Source: DAOUMU01 sp034409055
Lineage (GTDB): Bacteria; Chloroflexota; Anaerolineae; 4572-78; J111
DNA length: 64,000 bases
NCBI GenBank assembly: GCA_034409055.1
Contig: DAOUMU010000381.1
Coordinates: 3,160-67,159, forward strand
Direction of reading: 5' to 3'
Position numbers and translations under genes: made by a program
The notes under the pieces: model-generated
Told to the model about the DNA's origin: nothing
What the model saw: the letters and a program-made list of their open reading frames with translations, nothing else
Databases searched by the model: none
In this document: positions 14,962 through 24,169 of the stretch, one piece after another
Numbering within the stretch: the first letter of the stretch is position 1
Layout: each line of letters begins with the position of its first letter

Positions 14962-17619
14962 ATGCAACATAATTATTCTGTAGAAAAACATCTTAATACC
15001 CTCGAATTCCCAAAAATCCTGGAGCGATTAGCTTATTACGCCATGTTTTCGGCCAGCAAAGAGTTGGCGCTGGCTTTGCAACCGAGCCCTTATCTGGCCG
15101 AAGTACAAGCCTGGCAAACCGAAACGACAGAGGCATATCACCTCTTGTCGGTCAAAGTCAACATTGGCGTCGGTAGTGCGCGCGATGTACGGCCTCTGGT
15201 GGAGCGGGCTCGTAAGGGGGCCAGTTTATCCCCGGCAGAGTTACTGGAAATACGCCAGACTCTGATGGCTGGTCGCAATTTGCAGCGAACCATTGTCCGG
15301 TTGGCCGAGTCCTATCCTCGCCTGGCCGATATTGCCGGTCGCATTGAACCTTGCCCCGGTGTGATCAACGAAATTGGCCAGGCCATTGACGAACGAGGAG
15401 AGGTCAAAAGTATCGCCAGTCCCACCCTGGCCCGCATTCGGCGGGAGTTGGAAACTGCCTACGGTCGCTTAATGGATAAGTTGAATCGTATCATTACCTC
15501 TACCCAATACCGTCATTACCTGCAAGAGACGTTGATAACACAGCGAGCCGGACGCTATGTTGTCCCCCTCAAAGCAGAGTTTAAGGGCAAAATCCAGGGA
15601 GTCATTCACGACCAAAGCGCCAGTGGAGCCACCCTCTTTATCGAACCCTTGACCACGGTCGAGCTTAATAACAGGTGGCGACAACTACAACTGGATGAAG
15701 CCGATGAAATCAGACGAATTTTAGCCGAGCTATCGGCGTTGGTGGGGCGCCAGGGTCGATTTATCCAACACACGGTGGCGGCTTTGGCCGAGCTTGACCT
15801 GGCGCTGGCCAAGGCCAAATATGCCGCAGCCATCGATGCCGTGGAACCGGTTCTGTTCAGTCTCAGTGGATCCAATTTTTGCGGAGTGAGGCACGCCCAC
15901 GTGCCGAATAACGCCGCACGTAGGCGTGCTGGCTCCTCAAATTTGGATCTACTGAGTCTGGATGAGCAGCAAGGCGACAAACCGGGCCGCACCCTGACCA
16001 ATACAGAAACACGGAGGAGCACAGACCCGGCAGATTCCTCCACGCCGTCCCGGCCTGCTGCGTCTCCCCCCGTATTTGACCTGATCGCTGCTCGCCACCC
16101 CCTGCTTGACCCCAAGACGGTTGTTCCCATCGACGTAACGTTAGCCCCGGATACTCGAATCCTGGTGATTACCGGTCCCAATACCGGCGGTAAAACCGTG
16201 TCGCTCAAAACGGTGGGCTTACTGGCCGCAATGACTCAGGCCGGTTTGCGCATCCCGGCCGCTGAAGGCTCTACCCTGCCGATTTTCAATCATATCCTGG
16301 CCGATATTGGCGACGAGCAGTCAATCGAGCAAAGTCTGTCCACCTTTTCCTCCCACATGACCAATATTGTGCAGATTTTGGCCCAATGTGACCGGCACTC
16401 CCTGGTCATTTTGGACGAGTTAGGGGCTGGCACCGACCCTGTTGAAGGCTCTGCCCTGGCCCGTTCAATCTTGTCTTACCTGCTCAAGCAAGAGGTGACC
16501 ACTTTTGTCGCTACCCATTATTCAGAATTAAAAGCCTATGCCCACGCCACCCCCGGCATAGCCAACGCCAGCATGGAATTCGACCTGGACACCCTGGCCC
16601 CTACCTATCGTCTGCGGATTGGACTACCGGGAGCCTCCAATGCTTTTGCCATCGCCCGGCGGCTGGGATTAAGGGAGGAGATTATCAACCAGGCCCGGGG
16701 TCTGGTCGGCGAGGACGCCCGGCAAATCGAGGCGATGCTGGTCGAAATAAAGGCCCAAACCGAGGCGGCTCACCGCATCCGGCGCCTGGCCGAGGCCGAG
16801 CAAGAAAAAGTACAAGATTCTGCCAAAGAACTTGAACGCCGCCTGGCAGAAATTGATGCCGAGCGACGTGACATTCTCAACTCGACCCGGGCCGATGCTC
16901 GGCGTGAGATTAAGGCCGTTCGGGAAGAAATCAGAGCACTCAAAACACAGGCGCAAGCTCTGCTCCAGTCGTCGCCAGAAACAACCAAACAGGCTGACGG
17001 AAACCAACTTCAAAAATCGGGTGTTCCAGAACGGCCAGCCGAGACCGGTCCAATCAGTGTGGCCGATATTGAGACTCGCCTGGAAAAACTGGAAAGGAAA
17101 ACCTTGCCCGAAGAAGCGCCACAAATCTCTACTGTTTCCCCCGAACGGGAGCAGGCAAAGTTGAAAGGTCCTATTCGCCCTGGCGACAAAGTTTTTATCA
17201 ACCAATTTGATACCATCGGTGAAGTCATGGCCGTGCAGAACGAGCAGGTTGACATACAACTGGGTCACTTTCGGACGACGGTGCCTCTGGTTGAGGTGGA
17301 GTTGCGCGCTAGAGAGGCGTCATCTCAACCGGAGTCGAGGCAAAGTGTGCAAGTTCCGGCCGTTGAGTCACCGGGAATGGAGTTGGATTTACGGGGACAA
17401 GTGGCGGCGGATGCGCTCCTGTCCCTGGATCAATACCTGGATCAAGCTTTTTTGGCTCAGTTACCCTGGGTGCGCATTATCCACGGCAAAGGCAGCGGTA
17501 CGCTACGCCAGGCGGTACGCCAGGAGTTAAGTAGCCATCCCCTGATCAAGTCCTATCGTCCTGGCGAACGAGGTGAGGGGGGCGAAGGGGTAACGGTCGC
17601 CAAGTTGGCGCTTGGCTAG
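14962..17619 (+). CDS. mutS2: Endonuclease MutS2 (with in-frame palindrome insertion)
   Basis: 885 residues, longer than the usual 780-800. N-terminal lever/clamp region at 1-300, ATPase with Walker A GPNTGGKT near 403-410 and Walker B LVILDELGAGTDP near 480, coiled-coil region 570-690, and a C-terminal Smr domain (about 805-885) with LDLRG and HGKGSG. MutS2 binds branched DNA and collided ribosomes; the Smr domain is a nuclease-like unit. The extra length sits just before the ATPase: residues about 299-333 are encoded by a palindromic MITE-like element (15858-15960), followed by a low-complexity Ser/Thr/Pro stretch to about 370. The frame stays open through the insertion, so the protein is probably functional. 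Confidence 0.93.
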   Translation: MQHNYSVEKHLNTLEFPKILERLAYYAMFSASKELALALQPSPYLAEVQAWQTETTEAYHLLSVKVNIGVGSARDVRPLVERARKGASLSPAELLEIRQTLMAGRNLQRTIVRLAESYPRLADIAGRIEPCPGVINEIGQAIDERGEVKSIASPTLARIRRELETAYGRLMDKLNRIITSTQYRHYLQETLITQRAGRYVVPLKAEFKGKIQGVIHDQSASGATLFIEPLTTVELNNRWRQLQLDEADEIRRILAELSALVGRQGRFIQHTVAALAELDLALAKAKYAAAIDAVEPVLFSLSGSNFCGVRHAHVPNNAARRRAGSSNLDLLSLDEQQGDKPGRTLTNTETRRSTDPADSSTPSRPAASPPVFDLIAARHPLLDPKTVVPIDVTLAPDTRILVITGPNTGGKTVSLKTVGLLAAMTQAGLRIPAAEGSTLPIFNHILADIGDEQSIEQSLSTFSSHMTNIVQILAQCDRHSLVILDELGAGTDPVEGSALARSILSYLLKQEVTTFVATHYSELKAYAHATPGIANASMEFDLDTLAPTYRLRIGLPGASNAFAIARRLGLREEIINQARGLVGEDARQIEAMLVEIKAQTEAAHRIRRLAEAEQEKVQDSAKELERRLAEIDAERRDILNSTRADARREIKAVREEIRALKTQAQALLQSSPETTKQADGNQLQKSGVPERPAETGPISVADIETRLEKLERKTLPEEAPQISTVSPEREQAKLKGPIRPGDKVFINQFDTIGEVMAVQNEQVDIQLGHFRTTVPLVEVELRAREASSQPESRQSVQVPAVESPGMELDLRGQVAADALLSLDQYLDQAFLAQLPWVRIIHGKGSGTLRQAVRQELSSHPLIKSYRPGERGEGGEGVTVAKLALG
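15858..15960. mobile_element. MITE-like palindromic element, copy 2, inside mutS2
   Basis: The two arms of about 45 bases are near-perfect inverted repeats: the left begins CAGTCTCAGTGGATCCAATT and the right, read on the other strand, begins CAGACTCAGTAGATCCAAAT; the inner parts pair as GCACGCCCACGTGC with GCACGTAGGCGTGC. The ends match those of the copy at 6759-6883. Its in-frame position resembles protein-coding palindromic elements known in other bacteria. Confidence 0.7.
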
Positions 17620-17641
17620 GTTCTGTTGACATCTGTCCAAA

Positions 17642-17746
17642 AATGTCATTCCGAGGAGCATAGCGACGAGGAATCTCCGGCAACGAGGACAAATTCAAGG
17701 CGAAATAGGAGATTCTTCGCTCCCCTTGGTCGCTCAGAATGACATA
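17642..17746. repeat. Palindromic repeat TGTCATTCCGAGGAGC family, copy 1
   Basis: AATGTCATTCCGAGGAGC...GAGGAATCTCC is mirrored by GGAGATTCTTCGCTCCCC...CAGAATGACAT. A second good copy is at 56608-56709 and a decayed one at 32877-32951. All are intergenic. Confidence 0.75.
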
Positions 17747-17784
17747 ATCCGAAATGCCAACACGCCCTAAATGAATCACGACCG

Positions 17785-19530
17785 TCACTCTTTCCGGCCT
17801 GATTGGGATTTCAAGATAATTGGCAAATAGTGCCTATCTAAGGTGGGTACATAGTTAAGATAAACCTCAGTGCTCCGGCTGCCAAGCTTCAGGCCTGAAG
17901 CATTTGTCCCGTTAATGACCACCGTGGTATGGTAGGTACCATAAGCCAGAGGCCGGGTGGCCACCAAGGTCACCAGGAGCGGTGAGGAAGCAGTTGACAC
18001 CGTGCCGGATGAGGGGGACAGACTCAACCAGGAAACGGTAGGGGAGATGGCGGCCTGCCAGGTGATCGGCTGTGAGTCAGCGGACATAAGTTGAACATGG
18101 CTCAAAGCCGGAACAGAGGTGTGACTGTCGTCAACAAGAAAGTCCACCCGGTTGGGAGAGGTTTGCAGGCTGACCAGGGCCTCGAGCGCCTGCCGGGCAT
18201 TGATGCGCCCGTGGCCATATTCAACATCGTGACCGGCCGGTCCTAAATCGTCGGCAGTGGCTTCAATAATAGCACGCACATTGGCCCGGGACTGGCCAGG
18301 GCTGAAGGACCAGAGCAGCCCAGCCAGCCCGGCCACATGGGCAGTGGCCATAGAGGTGCCGTTCTTGTAGCCATAACCGCCGATGAGGGTGCTATAAATG
18401 TTTTCTCCCGGCGCGGCAATATCTAAGCGACTGCCGCCGTTTGAGAGAGGCAATCTCAGATCAAAACGGGTGGTGGCGCCCACGGCAAATGCTTCATCCA
18501 GGGCCGCGGGACAGCTAACGAAAGCAGCACTCCCATTTCCAGAGGCGACCACCGTCAATACGTCGTTGTTCAAAGCATTTTGCATGGCCTCACGAATTGT
18601 TTCAAATCCAGGGCAAGGATAAGAAGTGCCTAAAGCCCCCAAACTGATATTAATGACTTTGGCCCCATTGGCCACGGCGTAATTAATGCCCTTGGCCAGA
18701 CTGCTAACGGTACCTTTGCCAAACGCGTCGACTACTTTGACCGGCATCATTCGGGTCCCCCAACTGACTCCGGCGATACCTTTACCATTGTTCCCGGTGG
18801 CGGCCGCGATGCCGGCTACATGAGAACCGTGGTCATTTTCATCATCCGGGTCATTATCCTCAGACGACTTGCATCTGAACGCGCTGCTATTCTGGGCAGA
18901 GTTGCAAAAATCCCAACCAGACCGGTCGTCAATATAGCCATTCTGATCATCATCAATGCCGTTGGCCGGTATTTCATCACTGTTAAGCCATATCCTGACC
19001 TGAAGGTCCTCGTGGTCCAGGTCAACCCCTGAGTCGGCGATAGCAATGATGATATCGCTGAGGCCAGGATGGATGTCCCAGGCTTCGGGGGCGTCGATGT
19101 CAGCATCTGGTATACCGCCCGTCTGGCCGATATTGTGTAGACTCCACTGCAAAGAAAAGTTGGCATCGTTAGGCGAGCCGGCCACAGTGATGATGTGATT
19201 CAGTTCAGCAAATTTTACATCCGGCCGGGCCAACAGAGTGGCGATTGCCTCGGCCTCGCGGCCTGGCGTGACCTGGATCCGCATGACCTCACTGTAGGGC
19301 AAAACCTCTAGCGGATAGAAGCCCTCGGTTTGCAGCGTACTCTCAGCACCGGATAAACCCACGTCTGAACGGAATTTGACCAGGATTTCACCGGGCACAA
19401 AAGGGGGGAACGGTCTATCAAGCGGTGGTTCCTGGGCTAAGCCAGGTGATACCCCCAGAAATAGACCGATCAACAAGGCACTGACAATAAATATTGGTTT
19501 AGGAACCGACATTTTTCCGGTCAACAGCAT
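17785..19530 (-). CDS. Secreted subtilisin-like serine protease (S8)
   Basis: 581 residues. A signal peptide (about 8-32) is followed by an I9-like propeptide (about 45-110). The catalytic domain has Asp166 (IADSGVD), His234 (NDHGSHVAG) and Ser393 (NGTSMATAHVAG), with oxyanion Asn332. DDDQNGYIDD at 193-202 is a calcium-loop-like insert. The C-terminal region (about 460-565) looks like a BACON-type beta-sandwich (WLSLSPSSGTV). The tail YLPIILK is a motif seen at the end of many Chloroflexota exported proteins. The first ATG is used; a second at 19512 is possible. A Tat-exported protein is encoded divergently 118 bases away. Confidence 0.9.
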   Translation of the reverse strand: MLLTGKMSVPKPIFIVSALLIGLFLGVSPGLAQEPPLDRPFPPFVPGEILVKFRSDVGLSGAESTLQTEGFYPLEVLPYSEVMRIQVTPGREAEAIATLLARPDVKFAELNHIITVAGSPNDANFSLQWSLHNIGQTGGIPDADIDAPEAWDIHPGLSDIIIAIADSGVDLDHEDLQVRIWLNSDEIPANGIDDDQNGYIDDRSGWDFCNSAQNSSAFRCKSSEDNDPDDENDHGSHVAGIAAATGNNGKGIAGVSWGTRMMPVKVVDAFGKGTVSSLAKGINYAVANGAKVINISLGALGTSYPCPGFETIREAMQNALNNDVLTVVASGNGSAAFVSCPAALDEAFAVGATTRFDLRLPLSNGGSRLDIAAPGENIYSTLIGGYGYKNGTSMATAHVAGLAGLLWSFSPGQSRANVRAIIEATADDLGPAGHDVEYGHGRINARQALEALVSLQTSPNRVDFLVDDSHTSVPALSHVQLMSADSQPITWQAAISPTVSWLSLSPSSGTVSTASSPLLVTLVATRPLAYGTYHTTVVINGTNASGLKLGSRSTEVYLNYVPTLDRHYLPIILKSQSGRKE

Positions 19531-19648
19531 GCCCTTTCTGAGAAGGATATCATAGTTTAATCAAAAGTATTTGCAAATAACAGGCTATCACAGTAAAGTG
19601 GTGACATTTGTCAGGGTAAATCGCAGCAACAAACCTGGTGAAGATTAT

Positions 19649-20302
19649 ATGATGCAGAGGAAAGAGTCCCAAATCGAAAGGCTGGGCCGCCGCCGGTTGT
19701 TGAAGATTCTTGGCGTTGCCGGTGGAGCAGTGGCCACTTCGACGTTAGTCCCCGGTCAGTGGGTCAAGCCCGTGGTTCAAGTGGGTCTGTTACCGGCCCA
19801 CGCGGCGATATCCCTCCAACCCCCATTTGGCCCGGCCGGTAGCCTGACCGTTACCGCCACTTGGACCGATAATGATAATGACGCGGACATCGACTTGATC
19901 GTAGTAGAACCGGGTGGTACGGTCGTTCACCCATTTTGGGGAGTCACCGCCGGGACGACCGCCATCCATAGCGGCGATGTTTCGAACGGCACGGGACCGG
20001 AAACGGTCACCGTGCCGGCCGACGGCGCTATACCGGGCACATACGGCATATATCTGGCCAATGATGAATCAAACGCTGTGACCGTGACCGTCACCGTCAC
20101 CACCGAAGCCGGAACCGCGATCTTCAATAGAGTTTTAACGAGTTTCGCCTCCAACAGCGGTACAGCTTACGTGGCGAATATTAATTTCCCAGGAGGCGCA
20201 CCTGCTGAGCAGACCGGCTCGATCCCCCCGGGTATCATACCGGGTTTGCCGCTTGATCTAGAGAGCTTGCCTGAAGGCCGTCACTCTAGAAAGAAGAGGT
20301 AA
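19649..20302 (+). CDS. Tat-exported beta-sandwich protein, unknown function
   Basis: 217 residues from ATG 19649 (GGTGAAG upstream); a longer frame from 19571 is unlikely. Residues about 12-47 are a twin-arginine signal (GRRRLLKILGVAGGAVATST). The mature part starts with a Thr/Val-rich sandwich containing WTDNDNDADIDLIVVEPGG, close to the DUF2135/YfaP-like pattern in which acidic loops bind calcium. The tail is Pro/Gly-rich and ends in basic residues. It is transcribed divergently from the secreted protease gene, so a shared extracellular role is possible. The stop overlaps the 3' end of the convergent isomerase gene by 17 bases. Confidence 0.75.
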   Translation: MMQRKESQIERLGRRRLLKILGVAGGAVATSTLVPGQWVKPVVQVGLLPAHAAISLQPPFGPAGSLTVTATWTDNDNDADIDLIVVEPGGTVVHPFWGVTAGTTAIHSGDVSNGTGPETVTVPADGAIPGTYGIYLANDESNAVTVTVTVTTEAGTAIFNRVLTSFASNSGTAYVANINFPGGAPAEQTGSIPPGIIPGLPLDLESLPEGRHSRKKR

Positions 20303-21056
20303 CCTGGCCCATCTGCCGCAAATTTTCCAGGCTGATTCTTAAGCTCTCAAACGGGTCACCAGGACAGCTATCTTGCTCGACAATGTACCATTTAGCCCCG
20401 CCAACCTCAGCCGCCTCAAAAATACCCGGCCAATCCAGCACCCCGCTGCCAACTTCGGCAAAGGTGGGTGGCTGGGTGGCCGTCATATCTTTTAAGTGGA
20501 TCAGGGGGACCCGGCCTGGCCAGCGACGCAGGTAGGCAACCGGGTCTACACCGCCAAATTGAAGCCAGTAGGTATCGGCCTCAAGCTGCACATGGGCCGG
20601 GTCACTGTTCTCCAGCAAGATATCCAGCGCGTAGGAGCCATTGAATTGAACCAACTCAAAATCGTGATGATGGTAGCACAGTTGCAGCCCCCCGGCCCGG
20701 CAACGCTCGCCGATTCGGTTCAACTCCTCAGCCAAAGCCCGATAGCCGGCTGCGTCACCGCGTTGCTCTGGCGGTAGCCAGGGACAAACCAGGTAGGCTG
20801 CGCCCAGGGCCAGGTAGGTTTCAATTTGGCGGTCCAGGTTATGCCGCAAGTCGGCCAGCGGAACGTGAGCGCTGATACAAACCAGGTCTAACTCCTTGAG
20901 GATTTGCGCTAATTCCGCTGCTGTCAAGTCAAAGGTGCCGGCCAACTCGACGCCGGCATAGGCAAGCCCGGCTACCCGCCGTAAGGCCCCGACAAAATCC
21001 TCAGCCGCAGCCTGGCGCACTGTATACATTTGAGCGGCAATAGGTAGATGAGACAT
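20286..21056 (-). CDS. Sugar phosphate isomerase/epimerase (xylose isomerase-like TIM barrel)
   Basis: 256 residues from ATG 21056, chosen because GGAGG lies seven bases before it; the ATG four codons earlier overlaps that site. It has the AP-endonuclease-2/IolE-type barrel: ISAHVPLADL, YHHHDFEL, metal-ligand Glu in VQLEADTYW, IHLKDM and the final Glu in YIVEQDS. Members isomerise or epimerise ketoses or inosose. It heads toward two Gfo/Idh/MocA dehydrogenases on the same strand (31-base gap upstream), as in inositol or rare-sugar pathways; the exact sugar is unknown. Confidence 0.85.
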   Translation of the reverse strand: MSHLPIAAQMYTVRQAAAEDFVGALRRVAGLAYAGVELAGTFDLTAAELAQILKELDLVCISAHVPLADLRHNLDRQIETYLALGAAYLVCPWLPPEQRGDAAGYRALAEELNRIGERCRAGGLQLCYHHHDFELVQFNGSYALDILLENSDPAHVQLEADTYWLQFGGVDPVAYLRRWPGRVPLIHLKDMTATQPPTFAEVGSGVLDWPGIFEAAEVGGAKWYIVEQDSCPGDPFESLRISLENLRQMGQVTSSF

Positions 21057-21087
21057 TTTTTCCTCCATAATTTATTCAACTAACCGA

Positions 21088-22167
21088 CTACCTCCCCCAC
21101 TCCATCGGCGCGGGCGGCATAAAGTCGGAGCGAATTTGGACAGGTTCGTTGCGTTCCATGGATCGAGTAATCGCCCGCAGGATGTCAACCACGTGGGCAG
21201 CATGCTCCCCCGTGGCCCGATGAGGCCGTTTGGCGACGATGGCTTTGGCCATATCCAGCACAGCCCGTCCCCACTCAACTTTGCTGGAGCCCTGGTAAGC
21301 CTCTTTGAGCAAAGGCACCGGCGCATACGGCTGGCCGTACTCGGCAAACTCAACCGTGCCGTCGAAGTTATGCCAGCTCGACAGATACAACGAGCCAAGG
21401 TCCCCGTGAAATTCGATGCCGCTTTGCTTGCTGTGATGTCCCACGTAAAAGTTGGTCGTTAGCCGGACCACGGTACCGTTGAGCAGTTCCACGGTAGCCA
21501 CAACAAAATCTGGGGTTTTGAGCTGGAAAGGGACGCCCTCCCATGTGGCCCGGTTGAGCTGAAGAATGGTGCCGTAGGCCCAGACTCGCCGGGCCGGGCC
21601 GAAGATGGCCGTCAAGAGGGTCAGGGGATAGACCCCCACGTCGAACAGCGCCCCCACTTCGTAGAAGGGAGCAGGGGCCGGATGCCACTGCTCAATACGG
21701 CCCCAGTTTACCTCGGCATAGGCCACCCGCACCCGACCTAAACGGCCTTCTCTGATCACCTTCCAGGCCGTCTGTTGGCCCTCTCCCATAATGGTGAACG
21801 GGGAACAACCGAGCCGTAGCCCCTTCTGTCCGGCCAGATCGACCAGTTCCCAGGCCTCCTCTTCAGTTAAGGCCAGAGGCTTCTCACTGTGAACGTGTTT
21901 ACCGGCCATCAGACACCGGCGATTGACCGCATAATGGGCATGATGGACGGTCAAATTGACCACCAGTTCAACGGCCCTATCCGCCAGCAAAGCCGCGACA
22001 GAGGGATAGGCCCGGCAACTGTATTTGGCGGCCAAGGCCTCGGCACGTTGTACCTCCAGGTCGGCCGCACCGACGAGCTTGATCTGGGGGTAGTTCGACA
22101 GATTTTCGGCATACTTATCTGCGATGTTACCACAGCCAATGATGGCCACGCCTAGTTTGTTGGTCAT
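21088..22167 (-). CDS. Gfo/Idh/MocA-family oxidoreductase (1)
   Basis: 359 residues from ATG 22167, with AGGAG upstream. The N-terminal Rossmann fold has AIIGCGNIADKYAENL, and the family motif SEKPLALTEEEAW with its Lys follows. The C-terminal domain (from about 125) carries GALFDVGVYPLTLL, the usual substrate-side histidine/aspartate region with GVYPL. These enzymes oxidise or reduce sugars, inositols or sugar acids with NAD(P). It lies between the TIM-barrel isomerase and a second paralogue, all on one strand, suggesting successive steps on one carbohydrate. Confidence 0.88.
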   Translation of the reverse strand: MTNKLGVAIIGCGNIADKYAENLSNYPQIKLVGAADLEVQRAEALAAKYSCRAYPSVAALLADRAVELVVNLTVHHAHYAVNRRCLMAGKHVHSEKPLALTEEEAWELVDLAGQKGLRLGCSPFTIMGEGQQTAWKVIREGRLGRVRVAYAEVNWGRIEQWHPAPAPFYEVGALFDVGVYPLTLLTAIFGPARRVWAYGTILQLNRATWEGVPFQLKTPDFVVATVELLNGTVVRLTTNFYVGHHSKQSGIEFHGDLGSLYLSSWHNFDGTVEFAEYGQPYAPVPLLKEAYQGSSKVEWGRAVLDMAKAIVAKRPHRATGEHAAHVVDILRAITRSMERNEPVQIRSDFMPPAPMEWGR

Positions 22168-22287
22168 GTTCAGTAACTCCTATGGTCGTTATTCAAAAAA
22201 TCTTTGCTTAAGCAAGCTACGTGTTGCGTGTTGTGTGTATCTTCTGTATCTTCTCTAATAGACTGGTCATCAGCGAAACATCCGCCC

Positions 22288-23271
22288 TTACTCCATCGGA
22301 TATTTCAATCCCCATTGGGCGCGAATTTGGTCCATCGTTTTCATAATGGCCAGCGTTTCGTCAAGGGGCATTGTTTCGCTTTCCAATTGGCCGGCGCGCA
22401 AGCAGTTCATCACTTCGATGGCCTCATAATTGTAGCCATTACCTTCAAGGGGCACCTCGATCAGTTCATCTGTCTGGCCGGCGACGGACAGGGTCATATA
22501 GGTCGGTCTGAACATAGGGGCGTGAATCCGAATCCGGCCCCGGCTGCCCATCAGGAGCGCTTCGCCGGGGGTGTCGGTACGGATGGCCGCGTACAAAGTG
22601 GCCAGTTGGTCCTGATCGTATCCCAAGATCACGGCAGTCTGCTCGTCTACACCGGTTTGACCGAGGTGAGCCATACCGGTGATGCGGGTGGGCGAGCCAA
22701 ATAGCAGCGAAGCCAGCGAAACCGGATAGATGCCAACATCCAACAAGGCCCCACCGCCCAATTCTGGCTTGAACAAGCGGTGGTGCGGATCAAAGGCGGC
22801 CCGAAAACCCAGGTCGGCCACCAGCATACGGACCCGGCCAATCACCCCGTCCGCCAATAACTGCCGCACTTTGACCATGAGCGGAATAAAGCGGGTCCAC
22901 ATCGCTTCCATCAAAAAGAGTTGCTGCTGCCGGGCGAACTGAATAACCGCCTCGGCCTCGGCCGCGTTGATGGTGAAAGGCTTTTCGCACAACACCGCCT
23001 TACCGGCCTGCAAACAGAGCAGGCTGTTTTCTTTGTGCAGCGAGTGGGGCGTCGAGACGTAGACCACATCAACCCCGGCATCATCGACCAGGGCTTCGTA
23101 GCTGCCGTGGCGATGGGGTACACCAAACATGTCGGCAAATTTGTTTGCCGCCGCAGCGGTACGCGAACCAACGGCGACCAGTTCGGCCTCGGGCAGGACG
23201 GTCAAGCCCGTGGCAAACTTTTTGGCAATCTGGCCCGTGCCCATAATGCCCCAGCGAATTTTGTCGGTCAT
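22288..23271 (-). CDS. Gfo/Idh/MocA-family oxidoreductase (2)
   Basis: 327 residues. Rossmann motif GIMGTGQIAKKFATGL at the start, CEKPFTINAAEAE with the catalytic Lys, MEAMWTRFIPLM, and GGGALLDVGIYPVSLA. This is the dihydrodiol/1,5-anhydrofructose-dehydrogenase-like branch of the family. The sequence is clearly different from the neighbouring paralogue, so it is not a recent duplication. It probably acts on a sugar or cyclitol with NAD(P)H. It is the second of four minus-strand carbohydrate genes. Confidence 0.88.
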   Translation of the reverse strand: MTDKIRWGIMGTGQIAKKFATGLTVLPEAELVAVGSRTAAAANKFADMFGVPHRHGSYEALVDDAGVDVVYVSTPHSLHKENSLLCLQAGKAVLCEKPFTINAAEAEAVIQFARQQQLFLMEAMWTRFIPLMVKVRQLLADGVIGRVRMLVADLGFRAAFDPHHRLFKPELGGGALLDVGIYPVSLASLLFGSPTRITGMAHLGQTGVDEQTAVILGYDQDQLATLYAAIRTDTPGEALLMGSRGRIRIHAPMFRPTYMTLSVAGQTDELIEVPLEGNGYNYEAIEVMNCLRAGQLESETMPLDETLAIMKTMDQIRAQWGLKYPME

Positions 23272-23310
23272 CTTTAGCTCCTTGATTTATTTGGGTGTGT
23301 TTAAAACTCC

Positions 23311-24039
23311 TCAAATATCTTCCAGCGGCTCGGGAAAATGGCCGAATTTAACCCGGGGACCGGCCACCGGCGCGGCCCAGTGAACGGCATTGGTAATGAC
23401 CCGGATCACTTCGGACTGATCGAAAACCGGATAGGTCTCGTGACCGGGCCGGAAGTAAAAGATTTTGCCCCGGCCCCGGTGGAAACAGCACCCGCTGCGG
23501 AACACCTCGCCCCCCTGAAACCAACTGATAAAGACCAGGGTGTCGGGCGCAGGGATGTCAAAATGTTCGCCGTACATCTCGGCCTGGGGAATCTCGAAAT
23601 ACTCCTTCAGGCCGGCAGCAATGGGGTGCCCCGGCGCAACGACCCAAATGCGTTCCCGTTCGTCCATCTCGCGCCACTTGAGGTCACAGGAGGTACCCAT
23701 CAGCCGCTTGAAAATCTTGGACATGTGGCCGGAGTGGAGTACGACCAGGCCCATCCCATCCGCCAGCACGCGTTGTTGCACCCGGTCCACAATTTCATCC
23801 TTGACCTCGTTATGGGCCAGGTGTCCCCACCAGATTAGAACATCTGTCTGGGCCAGGGCCGTCTCGGTTAAGCCGTGTTCAGGTTCGTCCAGGGTAGCCG
23901 TCTGCACGGTCAGCCCGGCCTCACGTAGATGCCGGGCAATGACCTGGTGAATGCCATCCGGGTAGATTTTGGCCACCTCAGCCTCTGTTTTTTCGTGCCG
24001 ATATTCGTTCCATACGGTCACGCGAGGTAAATTTTTCAT
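23311..24039 (-). CDS. ThuA-domain protein (trehalose-utilisation family)
   Basis: 242 residues from ATG 24039, with AAGGAG eight bases upstream; ten further codons upstream are not used. It has the glutamine-amidotransferase-like ThuA fold: VTVWNEYRHEK, LIWWGHLAHNEV, LVVLHSGH in place of a nucleophile elbow, and HPIAAGL. ThuA proteins convert or handle 3-keto sugars alongside Gfo/Idh dehydrogenases. It is the first gene of the minus-strand set with two dehydrogenases and an isomerase, which fits oxidation of a sugar followed by further processing. Confidence 0.85.
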   Translation of the reverse strand: MKNLPRVTVWNEYRHEKTEAEVAKIYPDGIHQVIARHLREAGLTVQTATLDEPEHGLTETALAQTDVLIWWGHLAHNEVKDEIVDRVQQRVLADGMGLVVLHSGHMSKIFKRLMGTSCDLKWREMDERERIWVVAPGHPIAAGLKEYFEIPQAEMYGEHFDIPAPDTLVFISWFQGGEVFRSGCCFHRGRGKIFYFRPGHETYPVFDQSEVIRVITNAVHWAAPVAGPRVKFGHFPEPLEDI

Positions 24040-24087
24040 ACTGCTTTTTCTCCTTGTTGGGCTAAACAATTCTCTATTCGTTCAAAA

Positions 24088-24117
24088 TTGACAGTGTCCC
24101 AATTCGTCTGATATACT
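24088..24117 (+). promoter_or_regulatory. Promoter of the MBL-fold hydrolase gene
   Basis: TTGACA (24088-24093), 18-base spacer, TATACT (24112-24117), about 50 bases before the start at 24170. Confidence 0.65.
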
Positions 24118-24169
24118 CAGGCCAAATATGTTAAATTGTTTGGTCGAAGTATAAAAAGGAGGCGCAAAA

